Positions 33,747-42,405 of a stretch of 64,000 nucleotides of DNA are shown one piece after another. The position numbers and the translations under genes were made by a program. Where the stretch lies: contig JAFGWU010000039.1 in assembly GCA_016936975.1 (NCBI GenBank), forward strand, positions 1-64,000. Reading direction: 5' to 3'. The DNA is from Bacteroidales bacterium. Lineage in GTDB: Bacteria; Bacteroidota; Bacteroidia; Bacteroidales; GCA-2748055. Numbering within the stretch: the stretch's first letter is position 1; each line of letters starts with the position of its first letter. The notes under the pieces are model-generated. The model saw only the letters and a list, made by a program, of their open reading frames with translations, had not been told where the DNA came from and ran no database searches.

Positions 33747-35942
33747 ATGAAAAGAGCTTTCATCATATTCTTTATTTTCCTAATTCATTTTACCCTTCCG
33801 GGACAGAATTCTGATAACGGGTATTCGGAAGAATTAAAAGCTGTTCTGGAAGAGGTGGAACGAAGGTTCGATGTCGACCTGGATTATCGGGCAGACCAGG
33901 TGGAAGGAATGATCCTTACCAATGCCTGGTACCGGTTCCGGCCCGATCTTGAGAAAACCCTCACCAATATCCTCTTTCCTTTCGACCTGGCCTTCAAGAA
34001 AACCGGACCCGGAAGTTACAGAATACGACCTTACAGGTACAGTGAGATGACGGTTGAGGATGGCCGGGAACTGCTGGATTTCCTTTCAGTGAAGTATACA
34101 AACCTTGAGGAGTGGAAGCTCAGGAAGGGAGAGCTCAAATCCTGCATGATGCAATCCATTGGCCTTTCCCCGATGCCAGAGCCGACAGGAACACCGCCCA
34201 TCATCACAAACAGGCGATCGTATGATGACTATTCCATTGAAAATATTGCCCTGGAAACCCTGCCGGGTCTGTACGTATGCGGATCCGTCTATAAGCCGGC
34301 AGGGAAGCTGAAAAGCGTGCCTGTGGTGCTCTGTCCGAATGGTCATTTTCCCTCCGGACGCTATTATCAGGATATACAGGTTCGCTGTGCCATGCTGGCC
34401 AGGATGGGGGCTCTCGTCATCAATTATGATCTGTTTGCGTATGGTGAATCATTACTTCAGTTTGATCCTGAAGATCATCACCGGAGCCTGGCAATGACGG
34501 TGCAGGCGCTTAACAGTATCCGGATCCTTGATTATCTGTTGTCTTTAGAGTATGCCGATCCGGAGCGGGTTGCCATTACGGGCGCTTCAGGGGGCGGAAG
34601 CCAGAGTATGCTCATCACGGCACTGGATGACCGTATAAAAGTGAGTGTGCCTGTGGTGATGCTCTCCAGCTTTTTCATTGGCGGTTGCCCTTGTGAGAGT
34701 GGTCAGCCCCTGCACCTGTGCGGAGGAGGGACCAGCAATCCTGAAATAGCAGCCATGGCTGCACCCCGGCCCCAGTTAATCATTTCAGATGGTGGGGACT
34801 GGACCCACGATGTGCCGAATACGGAATATTGCTATCTTCAAAAAATATACGGTTATTATGGCCTGGACGACCGGGTTCAGAATGCTCATTTTCCGGATGA
34901 GGGGCACGACTACGGGTATTCAAAGCGCATGGCTATGTACAGGTTCCTTGCCGGATACCTGGACCTTAACCTGGCGCCTTTTGAAAAGAAGGATGGAACC
35001 GTTGATGAGTCGGGGTGTGTTATCGAGGAGCGCTCTGCCATGCTTGTATTCGGAGACAACGGGGAACGATTGCCGGAGAATGCCATAAAGGGTTTTGAAC
35101 AGCTTGCCCGGCTGTTCCCCGGCAGTAAAAAGGATCCGGAGAAGGGCTCCTGTTATAAAATTTCAGTATGCGACTGGATGATCCTGAAACGTCAGAAACC
35201 AGGGGCATTTGAAAGGGCTCATCAAATCGGGGCTGATGGGGTTGAGGTAGATATGGGCAGTCTGGGTGATCGCCCGACTTTCGATAATAAATTGCTGGAT
35301 CCGGTCACCCGCAGGGATTTTCTTGACAGATCCCATCAGCTGGGACTGGAAATTTCCTCCATTGCCATGTCTGGTTTTTATGCCCAGTCATTTCCCACCC
35401 GTGATGGAATAGAGAAGATCATGGATGATTGCATCAATACCATGCAGCTGATGGACGTGAAGGTTGCATTCCTGCCACTGGGCGTTGAAGGAGACCTGAA
35501 AAAGTACCCTGAACGAAGAGCGGCCGTTATTGAGAGATTAAAAATGTTCGGGCAGAAGGCAGAAGCAGCCGGTGTGGTGATTGGCATAGAAACAGCTCTC
35601 GATGCAGGGGGGGAGGTAAGGCTTTTGGAGGAGATCGGGTCACCGGCCATCAAAATATATTTCAATTTTCAGAATCCCCTGGAGAATGGGAGGGATCTAT
35701 GTGAAGAGTTAAGAATTCTGGGTAAGGACCGGATCTGCCAGTTCCATTGTACGGATACCGACGGTGTTTTGCTGAAGGATAATAAAAGGCTGGACATGCA
35801 TGCGGTTAAAAAGACGCTTGATGAAATGGGGTGGTGCGGATGGCTGGTGATTGAACGGTCGAGAGATGCAAAAAACACGGGGGATGTCATAGGTAATTAT
35901 GGTTCAAACAGCGATTATCTGAAAAGCATTTTCAGCAATTAA
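33747..35942 (+). CDS. Fusion protein: STN-like domain, alpha/beta-hydrolase esterase and xylose-isomerase-like TIM barrel
   Basis: 731 residues, exported (signal ending TLPGQN). Residues about 28-96 resemble an STN domain (AVLEEVERRFDVDLDYRADQ, LEKTLTNILFPFDLAFKK), normally found at the N terminus of TonB-dependent transducers. Residues about 110-410 are an alpha/beta hydrolase: nucleophile Ser281 in TGASGGGSQS, acid near Asp348-351 (ISDGGDW), His387 in DEGHDYGY. This resembles acetyl esterases active on plant polysaccharides. Residues about 455-731 are a sugar isomerase/epimerase-type barrel (FERAHQIGADGVEVDMG, IGIETALDAGGEVRLLEE, CQFHCTDTDG, GWLVIERSRD). I see no frameshift: the domains are in one frame. 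The role of an isomerase-like barrel outside the cytoplasm is unclear. Confidence 0.8.
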   Translation: MKRAFIIFFIFLIHFTLPGQNSDNGYSEELKAVLEEVERRFDVDLDYRADQVEGMILTNAWYRFRPDLEKTLTNILFPFDLAFKKTGPGSYRIRPYRYSEMTVEDGRELLDFLSVKYTNLEEWKLRKGELKSCMMQSIGLSPMPEPTGTPPIITNRRSYDDYSIENIALETLPGLYVCGSVYKPAGKLKSVPVVLCPNGHFPSGRYYQDIQVRCAMLARMGALVINYDLFAYGESLLQFDPEDHHRSLAMTVQALNSIRILDYLLSLEYADPERVAITGASGGGSQSMLITALDDRIKVSVPVVMLSSFFIGGCPCESGQPLHLCGGGTSNPEIAAMAAPRPQLIISDGGDWTHDVPNTEYCYLQKIYGYYGLDDRVQNAHFPDEGHDYGYSKRMAMYRFLAGYLDLNLAPFEKKDGTVDESGCVIEERSAMLVFGDNGERLPENAIKGFEQLARLFPGSKKDPEKGSCYKISVCDWMILKRQKPGAFERAHQIGADGVEVDMGSLGDRPTFDNKLLDPVTRRDFLDRSHQLGLEISSIAMSGFYAQSFPTRDGIEKIMDDCINTMQLMDVKVAFLPLGVEGDLKKYPERRAAVIERLKMFGQKAEAAGVVIGIETALDAGGEVRLLEEIGSPAIKIYFNFQNPLENGRDLCEELRILGKDRICQFHCTDTDGVLLKDNKRLDMHAVKKTLDEMGWCGWLVIERSRDAKNTGDVIGNYGSNSDYLKSIFSN

Positions 35943-35953
35943 ACGATTCGATA

Positions 35954-37852
35954 ATGAAGAAATCCCTGACAAAAATATTCATTCGCGTTCTGGTTGCCGT
36001 CCTGTTAATTCTGACCCCTCAGATGTCGGCCATCGACATCTGGGTATCCCCTGCCGGCTCCGATTCGGGACCGGGGACAGAAGAGCAGCCGGTTTTAACG
36101 GTTGATGCGGCTCTCAGGAGAGCGAGGGAACTGCGCCGGCTGAAAGATCCCCGGGTAAACGGCGGGATCAGGATCATCCTTAAGGAAGGAACGTACCCGT
36201 TGTATGAACCCATTCTGATCCGGCCGGAAGATTCCGGTACCGAATCCTCACCAACTTTAATAATGACGGAACCGGAGGGGCAGGCGGTGATCAGCGGAGG
36301 GGTTCATGTTCGTAACTGGAAGAGAGCCGGACGAAATCTTAAGGGATTTCCGGAGGTTTCCCGCGGAAATCTCTGGGTGGCCGATGCGCCTTCAATAGGA
36401 GGAAGACCGTTTGAGTTCCGGCAAATCTGGATAAACGGGAGCAAGGGGCAAAGGGCAGGTACCCTGGGAGACGGAGCGTTACCCCGTATCCTTGGACTTG
36501 ACAGGGAGCGTGAGGAATTTTTCATTCCCGTTCCGGATTTTGATCCCCGGGAGAACGGCGGGCTGGAGTTTGTTATCCATCAATGGTGGGCCATCGCTAT
36601 TCTCAGGGTGAAGGAGATTATCAGGGAGGATGGTATGGCCCGGATTACCTTTCATCAGCCTGAAAGCAAGATTGAATTTGAACATCCATGGCCGGCTCCC
36701 TTTATTGATAAAGGAGACACGCTTAATGGCAATTCCGCTTTCTATTTCGTCAATGCACCCGGACTCCTGAATAGGCCCGGAGAGTGGTTTATGGACCCTG
36801 AAAAAGACAAGGTATATTACTGGCCGCGCGAAGGAGAAAAGTTGAATGAAGCCGAAGTGATTGCATCCCGGCTCGAGCAGCTGATTATAATTAGCGGTGC
36901 TCCCGATAATCCGGTACGGCATATCTCTTTCAGCGGACTGGATTTTCAGCATACAACGTGGATCCGTCCGGCCCGTTTGGGCCACGTACCCATTCAGGCA
37001 GGGATGTCACTGCTTGATGCCTACAAGCTTAAGACTCCCGGAACCGAAGATAAAGCAGGTCTTGAAAACCAGGCCTGGATTGAACGTCAGACTGCGGCGG
37101 TTGAGGTTCAGAACGCTGAAAACATAATTTTCTCAAGATGTAATTTTACCCGTCTTGCAGCTACGGGACTGGATTTTTTCGAGGGTGTGAATCACTGCAA
37201 TGTCACGGGCTGCCGTTTCAGGGATATTGGCGGGACGGCAATCCAGGCGGGTTTCTTCGGTAATTCTGCCACGGAAATACATCTCCCGTATGATCCTGAG
37301 GACGAAAGAGAAGTATGTCATCATATCAGAATCTCCAATAACCTGATTACCGACTGTACGAATGAAGATTGGGGATGCGTGGGCATCAGCATAGGGTATG
37401 CACATCATATTCAGATCGAATACAATGAAGTCAGTCATTTAAACTACTCGGGGATCTGTGTGGGATGGGGATGGACATCCACTCTCTCCTGTATGCGGAA
37501 TAATTTAGTTCATGCCAACCACATTCACCATTTTGCCAGAAACATGTATGATGTTGGGGGTATCTATACACTCTCGGCACAGCCCGGAACAGTTATCAGT
37601 CATAACAGCATTCACCATCTTGAGAAAGCGCCTTACGCACACCTTCCCGAACATTATCAATATATATATCTTGATGAAGGTTCATCTTACATCAGGGTGC
37701 TGAATAACTGGACTGAAAAGGACAAGTTCTTTTCAAATACGCCCGGTCCGGGCAATATTTGGAAAAATAATGGGCCACAGGTTTCGGAGGAGATCCGGGA
37801 AGCTGCCGGACTACAGCCAGAATTCAGGGACTTATTGACTGAACCCGATTAG
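35954..37852 (+). CDS. Right-handed beta-helix glycosidase, GH141-like
   Basis: 632 residues. Signal peptide ending MSAIDI. It begins WVSPAGSDSGPGTEEQPVLTVDAALRRAREL and continues GGIRIILKEGTYPLYEPILI, AVISGGVHVRNWKR, FRQIWINGSKGQRA and LLNRPGEWFMDPEKDKVYYWPREGE, a layout shared with GH141 and similar beta-helix glycosidases. C-terminal coils follow (CHHIRISNNLITDC, HIQIEYNEVSHLNYSGICVGWGW, NMYDVGGIYTLSAQPGTVISHN). BT1002 (GH141) removes a fucose-type sugar from RG-II, which fits this locus, but assignment to GH141 rather than a sister beta-helix family is tentative. Candidate acids are Asp and Glu residues in MYDVGG and YLDEGSS. The stop is 2 bp before the DapA-family gene. Confidence 0.65.
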   Translation: MKKSLTKIFIRVLVAVLLILTPQMSAIDIWVSPAGSDSGPGTEEQPVLTVDAALRRARELRRLKDPRVNGGIRIILKEGTYPLYEPILIRPEDSGTESSPTLIMTEPEGQAVISGGVHVRNWKRAGRNLKGFPEVSRGNLWVADAPSIGGRPFEFRQIWINGSKGQRAGTLGDGALPRILGLDREREEFFIPVPDFDPRENGGLEFVIHQWWAIAILRVKEIIREDGMARITFHQPESKIEFEHPWPAPFIDKGDTLNGNSAFYFVNAPGLLNRPGEWFMDPEKDKVYYWPREGEKLNEAEVIASRLEQLIIISGAPDNPVRHISFSGLDFQHTTWIRPARLGHVPIQAGMSLLDAYKLKTPGTEDKAGLENQAWIERQTAAVEVQNAENIIFSRCNFTRLAATGLDFFEGVNHCNVTGCRFRDIGGTAIQAGFFGNSATEIHLPYDPEDEREVCHHIRISNNLITDCTNEDWGCVGISIGYAHHIQIEYNEVSHLNYSGICVGWGWTSTLSCMRNNLVHANHIHHFARNMYDVGGIYTLSAQPGTVISHNSIHHLEKAPYAHLPEHYQYIYLDEGSSYIRVLNNWTEKDKFFSNTPGPGNIWKNNGPQVSEEIREAAGLQPEFRDLLTEPD

Positions 37853-37853
37853 C

Positions 37854-38774
37854 ATGGACACAATAGCCAATATTGAAGGCATTATCACACCGATTGTGAC
37901 TCCGTTGAAAGGAACGGATGAACTGGATGTAACCGGGCTGGAAAAGCTGGTTGAGCATGTCATAGCGGGGGGAGTATCCGGTATTTTTGTATTGGGAACG
38001 ACCGGGGAGTTCTCCGGATTAAGCTACCGTTTGAGAAAGGAGCTGGTTGAAAGAATCTGCAGGCAGGTAGATGGAAGAATCAGGGTTCTGGTAGGAATTA
38101 CCGATACCGCCTTTATTGAAAGTGTCAATATGGCCGAGAAGGCTTATTCAAGCGGCGCTGATGCGCTTGTTGCAGCTCCGCCATACTATTATCCAACCGG
38201 TCAGCCTGAGTTGATCGAATATTATGACAGGCTGCTGAAACAGCTCTCCCTGCCCCTGTTTCTATACAACATGCCGCTTCACACCAAAACAATTCTCGAA
38301 CCCAATACAGTCAGTGCCATTGCTGTCAATGAGAAGGTAGCCGGATTAAAGGACAGTTCGGCGAATATGGTGTATTTTCGGTCCCTGCAGTACGCAATGA
38401 AGGATCATCCCGGTTTCAGGCTTTTCATCGGACCGGAGGAGATTATGGCGGATGCGGTGCTCCTCGGTGCCAACGGTGGGGTGAACGGAGGATCAAACCT
38501 GTTTCCGGGATTGTATGTTGAATTATACCGGGCCGCTAAATTGCGTGATTTCGAACGACTGGAGTTATTACAGAAAAAGGTTTTGCAGATAAGCGCAATG
38601 ATTTATTCCGTTGGAAGGTACGGCTCAAGCTATCTGAAAGGCCTTAAATGTGCCCTGTCGTTGATGGGTATCTGTGATGATTACATGACCGAGCCTTTTC
38701 ACAGGTTTAAAAAGGAAGAGCGGGAGAAAATATCAGAAGCATTGAAAACAATAAATGAAGGGCTGGCACGGTAA
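37854..38774 (+). CDS. DapA/N-acetylneuraminate-lyase family protein (second copy)
   Basis: 306 residues, cytoplasmic. Schiff-base Lys166 in VAGLKDSSANM, Tyr138 in LFLYNMPLHT, and GTTGEFSG (48-55). GPEEIMADAVLLGANGGVNGGSN is typical of catabolic members. It differs widely from the copy at 7838, so it probably acts on a different 2-keto-3-deoxy acid. It begins 2 bp after an exported glycosidase gene and is followed 33 bp later by a symporter, an arrangement suggesting a pair that takes up and cleaves an acid released by the enzymes encoded just upstream, for example Kdo, KDG or DHA (inference). Confidence 0.88.
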   Translation: MDTIANIEGIITPIVTPLKGTDELDVTGLEKLVEHVIAGGVSGIFVLGTTGEFSGLSYRLRKELVERICRQVDGRIRVLVGITDTAFIESVNMAEKAYSSGADALVAAPPYYYPTGQPELIEYYDRLLKQLSLPLFLYNMPLHTKTILEPNTVSAIAVNEKVAGLKDSSANMVYFRSLQYAMKDHPGFRLFIGPEEIMADAVLLGANGGVNGGSNLFPGLYVELYRAAKLRDFERLELLQKKVLQISAMIYSVGRYGSSYLKGLKCALSLMGICDDYMTEPFHRFKKEEREKISEALKTINEGLAR

Positions 38775-38806
38775 ACCATCGCCAGTTCCGGTAAAAAACA
38801 TACTGT

Positions 38807-40306
38807 TTGGAAGTACCTGTAATTGATCTTGTGGTATTCCTGGTCTATATGGCCGGAATCGTCATTTTTGGCAGTACATTCTTTGTGAAGAACAGGGATG
38901 CCAGTCAATATACTACAGGAGGAGGCAAACTGCCCTCTTTTATTGTCGGCATGTCGATCTTCGCCACGTTTGTAAGCAGTATCAGCTTCCTGGCGATTCC
39001 GGGGAAGGCTTACCAGAGTGACTGGAACGCTTTTGTTTTCAGTTTATCCATACCGGTGGCCGCTATTCTGGCAGTCAAATTCTTCATCCCGCTGTACCGC
39101 AGTGTCAACAGCATCAGCGCCTATACCTTTCTCGAAAAACGGTTTGGGCTGTGGGCCAGAACATATGCTTCGCTCTGTTATATTCTTACCCAGCTCATGA
39201 GGGTGGGATCCATCCTGTACCTGATGGCCCTCCCGCTTAATGCCATGTTCAACTGGAACATCAGCATAATCATCGTGTTAACGGGCCTGAGTGTTATTCT
39301 TTACTCCATGCTGGGGGGAATCAAAGCAGTAGTCTGGACCGATGCCATCCAGGGGCTCATTCTCATAGGAGGAGCACTGACCTGTGCCTTTCTGCTGCTT
39401 TTCTCAATGCCGGAAGATCCGGGGCAGCTGTTCAGAATAGCCATGGAACATCATAAATTCAGCCTGGGAGATTTCGGACCCGGTATATCCCAATCCACCT
39501 TCTGGGTCATGCTGCTGTACGGACTGTTCATCAACCTTCAGAACTACGGGATAGATCAGAATTACATTCAGCGGTACATGCTGACCGAGACAGAGCGGGG
39601 GGCCAAAAGATCGGCGCTTTTCGGGGCTCTTCTCTATGTACCGGTTTCCCTGGTTTTTTTCTTCATCGGTACCGCCCTGTTCTCCTACTATACAGCCAGT
39701 CCGGATTTATTGCCCGCTGAACTCAGGGATATCTCGCAGGGCGATAAGATATTTCCGTACTTCATCGTCAGGGAGTTGCCCCCCGGTTTAACAGGGGTGT
39801 TGATCGCTTCGGTGTTTGCTGCGGGAATGAGTACCGTATCCACCAGTATAAACGGGACAGCAACCATTATTCATACGGATTATTTTTTAAGATTTTTCAA
39901 TAAGGGCCAGGCGGATGGAAAAGGGATGAGGGTACTCTATCTTGCATCGCTGATTTTTGGATTTTTTGGAATCATTATTGCCCTGGCGATGATCAAGGTT
40001 AAAAGTGCCCTTGATGTTTGGTGGATGCTCGCTTCCATATTCAGCGGGGGGATGCTTGGTCTGTTCCTGTTGGCACTGATTTCCCGGCGGGCACAGAGGG
40101 CCGGTGCAGTTATAGGTGTGGTGGCGGGGATTCTGGTCATATTCTGGCTGAGCCTTTCCCCAATTTATTTCACGGAAGGGGCCCTTCTGAAATTTCGCAG
40201 TCCTTTTCATGCAAACCTGACCATCGTCATTGGAACGACTGTCATATTCCTCGTGGGATTCCTCTTTACGCTTATTTTAAACAGACATGGCAGGCGGGGG
40301 GCGTGA
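38807..40306 (+). CDS. Sodium:solute symporter (SSS family, second copy)
   Basis: 499 residues with about 13 membrane segments. The likely start is the TTG at 38807; no ATG lies between the previous stop and the first membrane segment (VIDLVVFLVYMAGIVIFG). SSS features: QYTTGGGKLPSFIVGMSIFATFVSSISFLAIPG, MLGGIKAVVWTDAIQG and AAGMSTVSTSINGTATI. Clearly related to the carrier at 10994 but not a recent copy. Last gene of the long plus-strand pectin operon; converges with the GH127 gene after 21 bp. Probably imports the substrate of the DapA-family enzyme encoded immediately upstream. Confidence 0.9.
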   Translation: MEVPVIDLVVFLVYMAGIVIFGSTFFVKNRDASQYTTGGGKLPSFIVGMSIFATFVSSISFLAIPGKAYQSDWNAFVFSLSIPVAAILAVKFFIPLYRSVNSISAYTFLEKRFGLWARTYASLCYILTQLMRVGSILYLMALPLNAMFNWNISIIIVLTGLSVILYSMLGGIKAVVWTDAIQGLILIGGALTCAFLLLFSMPEDPGQLFRIAMEHHKFSLGDFGPGISQSTFWVMLLYGLFINLQNYGIDQNYIQRYMLTETERGAKRSALFGALLYVPVSLVFFFIGTALFSYYTASPDLLPAELRDISQGDKIFPYFIVRELPPGLTGVLIASVFAAGMSTVSTSINGTATIIHTDYFLRFFNKGQADGKGMRVLYLASLIFGFFGIIIALAMIKVKSALDVWWMLASIFSGGMLGLFLLALISRRAQRAGAVIGVVAGILVIFWLSLSPIYFTEGALLKFRSPFHANLTIVIGTTVIFLVGFLFTLILNRHGRRGA

Positions 40307-40327
40307 AATAACCAGGACTTCTGATTC

Positions 40328-42391
40328 CTATCTGCAGGCAGGAATCCAGACCGTCATTTCAGACTTTCCCCTGTTTCCCCATGCAAAATAGGGGATGAGC
40401 CGGATGATTAACGGAACGGGTTGTCGGTCGGATATTTCCCGGTAGAGTTCATCATCCCAATCGTCCTGATTTATGATTAAGGCCTCACCTTTAAGGCTGA
40501 TTAATTGAGAACCATCTATTTCAATCTTTTCAGGCGAAAGGTGAATATCTGCAGGGATTCCGATATCTGATACCCTGACATTTTGCGGTAAATCAGGGGA
40601 TTCAAGGCAATAAACTATCGGGCCGCGCCGGACAGCAAGTTCGTTCCGTGTTTCTTCAACAAGCGGGTTGGATTCAATCAGTTTTGTCTTTACAGGGAGT
40701 TCGAGCCTGATTTTATCTCCTTTTCTCCAATTCTTTTCGATCGTCAGGTAAGTTCCGGGAACGACTGGTGTCTGGCATAACTGTTCATTGACATAAACCT
40801 TGCTTCCGTCTGCCCAGGAGGGTATGCGCAATTTCAGGATGAGATTGTTGCGCGGGACCTCCTCGAGCGTTAACATAACAGTGCCTTCCCAGGGATAATC
40901 GGTTTCCTGGTGCAGTATGACCTTCGAACCGTCAGGCAGGTGTGTATCGAGATGGCTGGATCCGTACAGGTGGAACCATACAGTTCCCTCAGACAGTGAA
41001 TAAAGATAATTATGTATTTCGGAGACCGTTCTTACAACATTGGGCGGGCAGCAATTGCACAGTGAAATATATTCCTCCCTTTCCTTGGACCACCTGAGGG
41101 TATAAGGAAGATCAAAATCCACCCTCAGGGGATTCGTATAAAAGTATCTTTTTCCATCCAGGCTGACTGCTGACAGGACGCTGTTATAAAGTGTCTGTTC
41201 GACCATCTCGGCATATTTGGCTTCTCCTGAAATCATCAGCATTCTCCAGTTCCACAGTACGCTGCCAATGTTGGCACAGGATTCATTATGCGCCGTGATG
41301 TTTGGTAACTGGTATGGCCGTCCATAGGCCTGGTGCACCTGCTGGATGTAAGGCTGATTATAGGTTGTGCCGTCGGGGGATACCCCATCGTATAATGCCC
41401 CGCATCCGCCGGTAATGTATAGCTTGTGTTTGACGAGGTCGTTCCATATCATTTCAAGGGGCCGCAGAAGCGTTGTGTCACCTGTCTCAGCCACCAGGTC
41501 GGCCACACCGGCATACAAATAATTTGCCCTGACTGCATGGCCAATGGCCTCTGTCTGTTCCCTGAACGGAATCCGGTCCTGATTGTGATCGGTTCCGTTT
41601 CTGACCATACGTCTGATATCTATCAGGTTTCGCCCCAGGTCGAGATACTTTTTCTCCCCGGTAACCCGGTACAATTCAATTATCCCCATATAGTGGGAAG
41701 GACAGATGGCATTCTGGGCGAGTTCCTCCGGATCACGGTTGTAAAAATCAATCAGAAAATCTGCTGCTTTCACAGCCACGTTTAACAGGGTTTCCTTACC
41801 CGTAGCCCGGTAATGCAAACAGGCTGCCGTCATTAAATGTCCCATATTATAAGTCTCAAAATCGAGACGCTCCCTGAACTCGGCTTTCAGGTCATTGCCA
41901 GATCTTTTTCTCTGTTCGATGATGACAGGTGTATGGATATAACCATCTTCTCTTTGTGATCCGGCGATGATCCTGATAATGTCATCCATCTGTTCATCCA
42001 GTTCCGGCTTTCGGGTTTGCATGTAAACTGAAACCAGGGATTCGAACCATTTGTAAAAGTCACCATCGTGAAAAGGAGGTCCGGAGTGATTTCCCTCTGC
42101 ATGTCCCGCCGCAATCTCAAAGTTTCTGAATGCATGGCTGACATCCGCATCATTCAGGATGCTCCACATGAAGGGTACCATGGTATCCCTGCAGACGATA
42201 AAACGTTCAGCCCAGAATCCTGATGTCAGGGCAACATCATTCCCGTTTACCCCCATCATCAGGGCAAATGGACTCCGGGAGTTATCTGCTGGTGCTTTGT
42301 CCTGTCCATTCAATAACAACGGAAAGACCAATAAAATGATTACGAAGGCGGGATTTGCAATGGTTACTGATTCCCTGTTCTTTGGATCCAT
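40328..42391 (-). CDS. GH127 beta-L-arabinofuranosidase
   Basis: 687 residues, exported (hydrophobic segment 11-29, PAFVIILLVFPLLLNGQ). The zinc-thiolate catalytic site of GH127 is intact at the spacing seen in HypBA1: Glu370 and Cys372 (AHNESCANIG), Cys447 and Cys448 (LCNCCPPNVVR). Cys is the nucleophile in this family. Other motifs: AFRNFEIAAGH, FHDGDFYKWFESL, EDGYIHTP and LYITGGCGALYDGVSPD. It removes beta-L-arabinofuranose, present on RG-II side chains and extensin. Second gene of a minus operon, 15 bp or less after GH78, under the promoter at 45257-45287 with its LacI-type operator. Confidence 0.92.
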   Translation of the reverse strand: MDPKNRESVTIANPAFVIILLVFPLLLNGQDKAPADNSRSPFALMMGVNGNDVALTSGFWAERFIVCRDTMVPFMWSILNDADVSHAFRNFEIAAGHAEGNHSGPPFHDGDFYKWFESLVSVYMQTRKPELDEQMDDIIRIIAGSQREDGYIHTPVIIEQRKRSGNDLKAEFRERLDFETYNMGHLMTAACLHYRATGKETLLNVAVKAADFLIDFYNRDPEELAQNAICPSHYMGIIELYRVTGEKKYLDLGRNLIDIRRMVRNGTDHNQDRIPFREQTEAIGHAVRANYLYAGVADLVAETGDTTLLRPLEMIWNDLVKHKLYITGGCGALYDGVSPDGTTYNQPYIQQVHQAYGRPYQLPNITAHNESCANIGSVLWNWRMLMISGEAKYAEMVEQTLYNSVLSAVSLDGKRYFYTNPLRVDFDLPYTLRWSKEREEYISLCNCCPPNVVRTVSEIHNYLYSLSEGTVWFHLYGSSHLDTHLPDGSKVILHQETDYPWEGTVMLTLEEVPRNNLILKLRIPSWADGSKVYVNEQLCQTPVVPGTYLTIEKNWRKGDKIRLELPVKTKLIESNPLVEETRNELAVRRGPIVYCLESPDLPQNVRVSDIGIPADIHLSPEKIEIDGSQLISLKGEALIINQDDWDDELYREISDRQPVPLIIRLIPYFAWGNRGKSEMTVWIPACR

Positions 42392-42405
42392 ATTTACGAT
42401 GGTTG

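Noticed and set aside
40323..40346. Inverted repeat GATTCCT ... AGGAATC between the convergent symporter and GH127 genes
   Set aside because: Could be a bidirectional terminator, but it overlaps the last codons of GH127 and neither side has a T-tract.
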